Shown here in pieces: positions 56,200 to 64,000 of a stretch of 64,000 nucleotides of DNA. This stretch comes from Berghia stephanieae. Lineage: Eukaryota; Mollusca; Gastropoda; Nudibranchia; Aeolidiidae. The DNA lies in assembly GCA_034508935.3 (NCBI GenBank), contig CM067445.1:2104338-2168337 (forward strand), given 5' to 3'. Below the pieces are notes generated by a model. It made no database searches and was not told where the DNA came from. It saw only the letters and a list, made by a program, of their open reading frames with translations. Within the stretch, counting starts at the first letter, position 1, and the number at the start of each line of letters is the position of its first letter. The position numbers were made by a program, and so were the translations under genes.

Positions 56200-56450
56200 G
56201 AAGGAAAAAAAAAAAACACCCGAGAAAAAAAAAACAGAAAAAATAAAACAAACAAAAAAATAACAAAAGTAAAAACGACAAATAAATAAAGAACAAATAG
56301 AGAGAAGCCCCCCACCCTTCCCCCCCCCCCCCCAAAAAAAAAAAAAAAAAAAAAAAAAAAAGAAAAAGAAAAAAAGAAAGAAGCAAAAATAAAAATAAAA
56401 TAATACAACAAACCAAACAACAACCAAATAATAACAAGACAAAAAATCAA
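56200..56450. repeat. A-rich/C tract
   Basis: A-rich with C runs at 56319-56333 and 56481-56497, like the other A/C-biased tracts. Confidence 0.85.
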
Positions 56451-56497
56451 ACTATGTGTTTAGTGAGAGTAGGTGAGAGCTCCCCCCCCCCCCCCCC

Positions 56498-56930
56498 ACC
56501 AAAGCCCAATGACGGGAAGGCACAAACCATGAATACCCACCCACCCGGGCCATTCCAATCCCATGGAATCGAATCCATCAAACACCAGAAATGGAATCGG
56601 ATTGACGATTATCATGACACAACAACGTTCGGTACCGTTCCCAGCTAGACGATTCTCATTCCAATCAAATCTCCCACGGTAAAGGTAAATTTTGTTTGTC
56701 AACTCAAACCCATTTCATTCCTCCAGTTCCCCCTGGTCGATGCCCGGCTCGATTAATTTGAAACTAAAAAACAAAGGCCAAAACAGAACAATCGCAAAAG
56801 CACACGTCTGGGAATACTTGAGTTACAATCACTGTGAAACTTGATTTCAACATTTTAAGTATCTTACAAAAATTAAAAACAAAAAGAAAAGGTCAATGCG
56901 TTACAAACAGCGTTTCGGGTTAAGACATTC
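56498..56930. other. intergenic, unique sequence
   Basis: No gene or known repeat was seen in this stretch. Confidence 0.45.
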
Positions 56931-56932
56931 CG

Positions 56933-57065
56933 GGAGGGACAGGACAAAACCAAGTAATCTCATTCCAAGACAAAGACAGAAAGCATGTTGGAAAACAGGT
57001 ATAGGGGGATAGAAGACACGGTATATACCTCCCTGCCCACTATGGGAGGTCAGGAACCACACCCA
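56933..57065 (+). mobile_element. antisense-family repeat, 3' module only
   Basis: GGACAGGACAAAACCAAGTA to CACTATGGGAGGTCAGGAAC. Confidence 0.75.
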
Positions 57066-57555
57066 GTTTCATTATTTAAAAAAATTATATTAATGTATGT
57101 TTTTTTACAAAGTATGCCAGCCGCCGGAACTGTAAAACAATAAAATGAAGATACAATTAAAATTCGACTGAGATGAGCAGAGAGCCCAAGGCGAGAGAGT
57201 ACAAGTGGAACTGAAGGGCCAGATGGTGAGCAGAAGATTGGCATCAATTTTATATCACTCCGCCCTCTGATGACCTCGTTAAATTTCAATTATTCAACTT
57301 GTTGTATTTGTGATTGTAGGTATATATGTTTGTCTGTGTTTTTTTTTTTTACAGTTATGCCAGTGGCTGGCATTGTAAAACAATAAAATGGAAATAAGTT
57401 ACAATTAAAACCAGACTGACATGAGCAAAGACCTGAAGGCGAGAGAGTATAAGTAGAATTGAAGGGCAAGATGGTAGCAGGGAGATTGGTATCAATTTTG
57501 TATCACTCCGCCCTCTGAAGACCTCGTTAAATTTCAATTATTCAACTTGTCACGT
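57066..57555. repeat. two tandem copies of a ~200 bp sequence
   Basis: Copies at about 57110-57310 and 57355-57555 share GTAAAACAATAAAATG, CAATTTT(A/G)TATCACTCCGC and CCTCGTTAAATTTCAATTAT. Confidence 0.85.
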
Positions 57556-57664
57556 CCGAGTTCGGGGAAAGAGTGAGGAAAACAAGGTGTTTAAAAAAAT
57601 CAATTAGTTTCTATTCATGCAAATTTACAGTTAAGTCGTTGTTTTTGTGTGAAGGGTGTTTGTG

Positions 57665-57942
57665 TATGTGTGTGTGTGTGTGTGTGTGTTTATGTATGTA
57701 TGTGTGTATCTGTGTTTACGTGGGTGTGTTATTTGTGAGTGTATGTGTTTATTTGTTTGAGTCGAAAGAAAGATAGACAGATGGCTGGATGTATGGATAC
57801 GGAGATACATATATTATTGGATAGATAGAATTGTATATATATATATATATATGGATAGAAAGGCAGACAGAGAGATAGATAGATAGATAGATAAATATAT
57901 AATTAAATATATAGAGAAAGATAGGGAGAGATGGGGGGGGGA

Positions 57943-58000
<58 letters not shown>
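57665..58000. repeat. (GT)n, (TA)n, (GATA)n and (GA)n microsatellites
   Basis: (GT)n at 57668-57690, (TA)n at 57834-57852, short GATA at 57872-57892, and (GA)n at 57948-57998. Confidence 0.93.
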
Positions 58001-59282
58001 AAACACAAGCTGTATTGTAATCTTTACCTCTATCTATCATCTCTATAACATCACGACCCCACTGACGTTTTAAGTGGCATCTGTCGAGTGTAAGATTGAC
58101 TGACTTAAAGATTTCGGGACTTTCACACTACTTTTTCTTTATATAAATGAGGTCTTAAAACAAATTCCCAAAAATCAATGTGGCTTGAAAATGGCGGCCT
58201 TTTCCGGCAAAGGGCGATAATCCATCATGGTGCCACCGGCGCAGTCCTATAACGATCCAGAGTTACAGGGGTTAATTCTTTTGTATTCCTTGGAAAAATG
58301 TGGAAAAAAACCCCTGATTACATAAAGCAGTGCTGATGGTGACAAAAAGTGAAAAAATGAGGAAATGTTTGAACGATTGCCTTTTAAAGTCTCATATATA
58401 TTTTCTGCACAAACCTCCATTTTTAGATCAATTGAGATGATAAAATATCATTGATACTCTGACCAATTTCTGGAGAGTGTAAAATTGCACCTATTTGTCT
58501 CACCACACATCAAGTCTCTCCCTGCCAGTATATTTGATTGGGGGGGGGGGGGGGGATTTTTTTTTTAAAAGGAGGAAACTCCTCTTCTGACTCCAAAATC
58601 GCAGATTTCCGCGGATCCGAGGAAAACCATCAGCGCTAATAAAGGCGTTGAACTGTCTCACTTGGCCGTAATGAATTCATTATCAGCAATGATTAGAAAT
58701 GCTGCATTGAAATGATAGTAAATGATCATCGTCGATAACCCTTTAAACACCCCCCCCCCCTCCCAAATTCAGAATTTCATGAGCATTCCTCAGCTACTAA
58801 AACGTATTGAAAATGAAAGTTGATGCTGGACGACAGCATTTAAAGGATTTTGAAGTGTTATATTTAAACATTGTGAGAGTAAATTGTTGATATTTAAAGT
58901 TAACAAAAGCGACTATAATTTTTATCACTTAAAAATTACGAATTTTTAAAGTTTCAAGTAGGCGGGTCTGTGTTATATACCGTTTTGAGTCGATGGGTGA
59001 TATATGACATCAAATCAATTGGTATATCACGTGCCAATGTAATGACCTGGTCACGACAGGGTCAGAGGTCATAGTGTAGGGTAATATGGAAATCGTACAG
59101 GTCTCAAGAGAATATTCTTGGTATAACTAAGGTGTTCCATGTGGCCTGGAAAATGACTTGTAGCGGAATTATATCGATGACTCATGATAAGAAGTACTCA
59201 TGTCCATTCTTTGTCAGAGAGAACGACTTGAAGCGAAAATGTGTATACCATCGGCTCGAACCAGTAATATGTTTGTTTGATT
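58001..59282. other. 1.3 kb repeat-poor intergenic sequence upstream of agrin
   Basis: No gene or recognised repeat family. G and C runs occur at 58540-58553 and 58750-58760. TACCGTTTTGAGTCGATGGG at 58978 resembles the end of the MITE at 9950-10197. Confidence 0.5.
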
Positions 59283-59757
59283 TAAGGGTTTACGGCGATT
59301 GCAACACATTTACATCATATCAGCTCCAGTAAAAGGAAGAAAATGGGATCGTAAAAACATTCTAGATGTACAATTAAAAGGACTTGAGGAAAAAGTAAGA
59401 CGAATGGGAATTATTCAAATCAGGAACAGATGTAGATGCTAAGAGCAAACAATCAGTGTGCTTAGTTTGAAATAACCAAAATGTCTCAAGATCTAAGAGG
59501 TCATACCCTCAAATGTTTACAAATCATATCTTAAACATAACAGTATATAACAGAGATGATTTACAAGGAAAAAATATCATCTCCCAAACCAAAACTATAA
59601 CTATACATTCGACTGTTTACCTCCCACCCACGGACTCCGGTCAGTGTCAGGACAAAACTAATCAATCTCATTCCAAGACAAAGACAGAGAGCAATAGGAA
59701 AACAGATTCAGGGGATAGAAGAGACAGCAAGTACCTCCCTGCCCACTATGGGAGAAC
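59283..59757 (+). mobile_element. antisense-family repeat, near-complete copy
   Basis: AAGGGTTTACGGCGATTGCA to GCCCACTATGGGAGAACTTC. Same orientation as every other copy. Confidence 0.8.
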
Positions 59758-60009
59758 TTCGAGGGCTAATCGAAAACAAAATTAGGAGCACAACAACAAC
59801 TTGCGTCCCTTTGTCTTCCAGAAAAATGAGTGAGTGCAGCGGGCACTAAATATTGAAATGAAGTGCTTAGAAAAGTGCTAAAAGACAAAAAAAAAAGAGG
59901 ATAAAAACCGTTTGCAATGATTGGGATCGAACTAGGGACCAAACTGAAAAGGCACCCTCCGTCTGGCTGGTAGTAGGATGCCCTGCAATCAACTCTATCT
60001 ACTTCAACT

Positions 60010-60200
60010 CCCCCCCCCCCCCCAAAAAAAAAAAAAAACAAAACAAAACAAAACAAACAAACAAAAAATAAACAAAAAACAACAACAACAAAAAAAACAA
60101 AAAAAAACAAAACAAACAACAACAACAAAAAAAAAAAAAAAACAAAAAACCAAAAACAAACAAACAAACCAACAAAACAACAACAAACCCCAAAAACCAA
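60010..60200. repeat. A/C-only tract
   Basis: A C run followed by CAAAA/CAACAA repeats on the plus strand. Confidence 0.9.
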
Positions 60201-60371
60201 GTGATTTCAGACATTATGTCTATGTGGATTATTATGTGAAAAAAGTGTGTATGGTCTGAAACAGTACCTCACAAAGCAGAGAGAAAATACAAGGGAGAAA
60301 AAAAAGCATCCTATACAGAACTTGCCCTAGTTTGAACCCACTGTTCTGGAGTTGTTGATGGCGTTGCGTGA

Positions 60372-60688
60372 ATGCGGCTATGTGGTCTAGTGGTATGACA
60401 CTCGCTTTCGGAATTGGAAGGTCCTGGGTTCGAGCCTTGCTCGGCGCATAGTTGAGTCCTTTTAGAAGGCTCTTTACTCACATTCTCTCACCGTACTCAG
60501 GTGTAAAATGAGTATCTAGCCGGTAACAGCGTTGTCTCTGTCTGAAAAAAAAATTGTAATATCGCCTAACAGCCGTCGTCATGTCCCGTGTTTCTACATG
60601 TGAAGTGTTGCTGTTGGCCAGGGACCAACTTGTAAAGCGTTTTGAGCACGTTTAGTGGATATTGCGCTAAATAAAAGCTCATTTTTTA
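60372..60688 (+). mobile_element. SINE-1, full copy
   Basis: ATGCGGCTATGTGGTCTAGT to GCGCTAAATAAAAGCTCA. Confidence 0.87.
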
Positions 60689-60889
60689 AAAGTGTCAGTT
60701 GGATGGTGCCGAGTTCTATTCCCACCAGTGCCAAAGTGTGTTTAATCCCCCGTTGTCTTCTGGCACTTCTTCTCCAGTCACTACACAGTGTCTTGCACTA
60801 ATCCAATTCTAGAACTTTCCAACCCTTTCCCTACCATACAATTATCGTGGCCTCCAGACCGACATAAAACAAAAGTCGTAATACAGTCG

Positions 60890-61112
60890 TAAGAACCAAA
60901 CTTAAAAAAAAATATTTTGGCCAGAAAACTCGTCCTTCAAATATAATAACGATCGATTAAAATGGCCCTCGTCTTGGCAAAAAACTTTCAAACCTGGGAC
61001 TTCATTAAAAGACTCCCCTGTCCCATGTTTGGGAGTTTTTGACATTTTATTCGATCAATATTAGAAGGACGAGTTTTCTGGCCAAAAAGTTAAATACGTG
61101 TTTTTTTTTCAG
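60890..61112. mobile_element. foldback element A copy
   Basis: TTGGCCAGAAAACTCGTCCT and CGATCGATTAAAATGGCCCT; inverse arm ATTAGAAGGACGAGTTTTCT. Confidence 0.82.
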
Positions 61113-61256
61113 ACATCATTGACTTCCGCTGCCCGTGGAGTTTTCTAGTCCATCATTACGACAGAAGGATTCACCCTTTTGCCACCCGTCACAGATTTAT
61201 ACGACAAGATGTACATCGAATATTTCTTTCTCCTTTGAACACCGCTGTCATTTGGC

Positions 61257-61454
<198 letters not shown>

Positions 61455-61580
61455 CACCGAGCTCCTCAAAGCGCATCCGTTACAAGAGAGGAAAAGAAGC
61501 AATTTATCACAATGACACAACTTTAGCACCACAATACTACCACGACTTAAAGAAAAATTTACGAGCTTCAGTTTTACACA

Positions 61581-61632
<52 letters not shown>

Positions 61633-61792
61633 TAAAGACGCTTCGTTGAATATCTTGTTGTGTAAATCTATTTCAGCCCATCTTCAACCCTGGCCATTGG
61701 AAATGGAAGAACGGATAGAAGGGAGACAACTCTAGACTAACACGCATCGATCGGAAAACGTCTATTTTTAACCAGTTAACTTCCGTAGTCTT

Positions 61793-62036
61793 GAAAGAAA
61801 AAAAACCAAACTCGTATTGAAAAATTTGGCCAGAAAACTCGTCCTTCAAATATCGATCGATTTAAATGACCCTCATCTTGGCAAAAAACACTCAAACCTG
61901 GGACTTTGGGCGAAGTCCCAGGTTTGAGTGTTTTTGCCAAGATGAGGGTCATTTAAATCGATCGATATTTGAATGACGAGTTTTCTGGCCAAATTTTTCA
62001 ATACAAGTTTATTTTTTTTCCAGGGTACGGGAGTTA
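61793..62036. mobile_element. foldback element A, best-preserved copy
   Basis: Arms of about 110 bases are almost perfect complements (AAATTTGGCCAGAAAACTCG, ATCGATCGATTTAAATGACC, TCATCTTGGCAAAAA, CTCAAACCTGGGACTT) around a short GGGCG spacer. Confidence 0.9.
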
Positions 62037-62066
62037 ACCGGTTAAATGAGAGATGGAGCTGGGGGA

Positions 62067-62070
<4 letters not shown>

Positions 62071-62104
<34 letters not shown>
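62071..62104. repeat. G34 homopolymer
   Basis: Thirty-four G residues, the longest G run in the window. Confidence 0.9.
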
Positions 62105-62105
<1 letters not shown>

Positions 62106-62267
62106 GGGGGGAGTCGTTTACCCTCATCAATCACAACCCAGGTCAATACAAAACTCAATCCGATTTCTCTCGCTCCAGTAGTTCTTGTTATGTCACATTT
62201 ATATCAACTCTTGTTTGTTACGTGATATCAAATTAAAAAAAAAAAAAATTAAAAATTAAATAAAAGT

Positions 62268-62427
62268 GATCTTTTATATAGCGGAATATCCATTAAACGT
62301 GCTCAAAGCGCGTTAAAAAGGGTTCCTGGCCAACAGCACCACAAAACATGAGAAAGGCTCGAACTAAGTACCTTTCGATCCGAAAGAGAGTGTCATACGA
62401 GTATTACAAGACCACTTAGTCGCACAG
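62268..62427 (-). mobile_element. SINE-1, reverse copy with internal deletion
   Basis: TTTTATATAGCGGAATATCC to GACCACTTAGTCGCAC. Confidence 0.75.
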
Positions 62428-62596
62428 ACCCCCCCCCCCCCTCCCCTCTTCCCCTTTCCTTCATATGTCAATATGGAGTAGCGGAGTATGAATTTCAGTG
62501 AAAATAATAAAAATTAAATAAACATTAGTAAGGAATCGAACAGAATAAAGAAGGAATAATATGAAGAAGAGGGAGCAGAGGAGCTACAGCAACAAC

Positions 62597-62936
<340 letters not shown>

Positions 62937-63124
62937 GGTATTAATACAACAACAAAAGTACCACCAGTACATAGTATATTACAACCAGAACAAATTATCA
63001 TAATCAAAATTTACTGTAAGCAGACAATATGACAACATGAGACTTAGAAAAAAAAAAGAAGAAACAGAAAGCAGTAATAAAAATAAAGGTAGATAGTAAA
63101 ATAAATCAAATCTGTTTATCCACA

Positions 63125-63575
63125 TAAGCCGAATAAATGCACCGAATCGGAATCGGGCTATCACAGGATACCATCATTACATATCATGAGATTGCGATGA
63201 TATCAACTCCGGGTACAAGTAATCGAATCATGCATAATTTTGTATCAATTGCACCGATTTGGAATCGGGGAAATCACATTCATTGACACGAAATAGTGAT
63301 GATATCACTTCTGGATACAAACAATCGAATAATATGTAATTTTGTTTTAAATGCACCGATTCCGAATCACAGGATAACATCATTGTATCCCATAAAACAC
63401 TGACGACATCAACACCGGATACAAGTAATCGAATACTGTATAATTCTGTATCGAATGCACGGATTCGAAACCGGGCAATCACAGGATAACATCACTCCAT
63501 GACATGAGATACTTATGATATAACCCTGGGTCCCAGTAATCGAATAATGTATCATTTCGTATACCCGACAGTACA
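63125..63575. repeat. about 105-112 bp tandem repeat, four units
   Basis: Units begin near GCACCGAATCGGAATCGGG at 63138 and recur at about 63250, 63352 and 63457, each with CACAGGATA(C/A)CATCAT-like and CAAGTAATCGAAT(C/A) text. Confidence 0.88.
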
Positions 63576-64000
63576 CGGGACTGTCCGATATTATCTAATC
63601 AAGACTTGTCGGTTACAATTTGCTTACTTCCCTCCCCTCCCCCCCCCCCCCCCCTCCAACTTCCCCTCAAGTAACGAAGGTAGGGACGGAGTATTTCGTA
63701 AGACCAGGGAGGTAATCTTGACGTAGACTAATGCCATTCTATAATGTGTGGCTGGCTGAGAGACCCTGGAAAGATTCGAAAATTTCATAAATTGAGTTAT
63801 CTATGCAGTGGTGTAGACCACGTCTTTCTGATCATTTACCACTTTAAATTTTCTTACTATGTCTATTAGAACCCAAGTTATGATTTTTTGTTCTGAATAA
63901 AAGTTGTTGCTATGGGAAACACTTTATCTTTGATGATTTTGGTTCATATCTCAAATCGAAGCTTGCCGCATCTATCCGGGTTGTCCCAGCCAGCCTCACA
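63576..64000. other. intergenic, unique sequence
   Basis: A C run lies at 63640-63654. No gene was recognised. Confidence 0.45.

Overview
This window looks like invertebrate nuclear DNA, most likely from a mollusc and probably a gastropod. That assignment is an inference from the protein family variants, the intron-exon structure, the AT-rich background and the dense short interspersed and foldback repeats. There is no bacterial or phage content. One protein-coding gene is recognisable. It lies on the minus strand and fills most of the window: the 5' half of an agrin orthologue (secreted basement-membrane heparan sulfate proteoglycan).

Seventeen coding exons can be placed between 53978 (start codon) and 628, and the gene runs out of the window at the low-coordinate end. 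In transcript order they encode: signal peptide and follistatin/Kazal domain FK1 (53.8 kb); FK2 (36.5 kb); FK3 (24.9 kb); FK4 in two exons (23.7 and 22.4 kb); FK5 in two exons (21.0 and 19.8 kb); FK6 ending in a Ser-Gly tail (18.9 kb); an acidic Ser-Gly linker plus FK7 in two exons (15.3 and 13.6 kb); a lustrin-type cysteine-rich module (11.9 kb); the agrin CxxxxFGCC segment (10.3 kb); two laminin-EGF domains (6.6 and 5.3 kb); FK8, equivalent to vertebrate FK9 (2.9 kb); a charged linker (1.85 kb); and an EB/EGF-like module (0.7 kb). Exon junction phases agree throughout, and the laminin-EGF exons match vertebrate agrin closely, including the CDRCE and RDDCEQMTG signatures. The SEA, later EGF and laminin-G domains expected of agrin would lie beyond position 1. 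Three exons (FK3, FK7 first half, charged linker) are each one base short of an open frame next to a C/G run, which points to assembly indels more than to a dead gene.

The introns and the 10 kb upstream of the start codon are repeat-rich. They hold at least two tRNA-derived SINE families; a foldback family of about 240 bp with some 17 copies; a TA-flanked foldback MITE family (4 copies); further foldback and MITE-like families; a family of about 500-700 bp present only in the orientation antisense to agrin; and a 3.5 kb inverted-repeat structure with tRNA-like inner arrays. There are also large tandem arrays: 45 bp, 22 bp, 123 bp, about 75 bp (30 units), about 68 bp, 31 bp and about 107 bp. 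Many TTA/TAA, GA, CA and GATA microsatellites and long G/C homopolymers are present. I found no reverse transcriptase, transposase or capsid-type coding sequence, so the recognisable transposons are all non-autonomous.

The points most worth checking are the lustrin-type exon inside agrin, the 45 bp minisatellite that has copied the 5' splice site of the FK8 exon, the conserved Ser-Gly glycanation linker, the three one-base gaps, and the long open frame upstream of the signal peptide.
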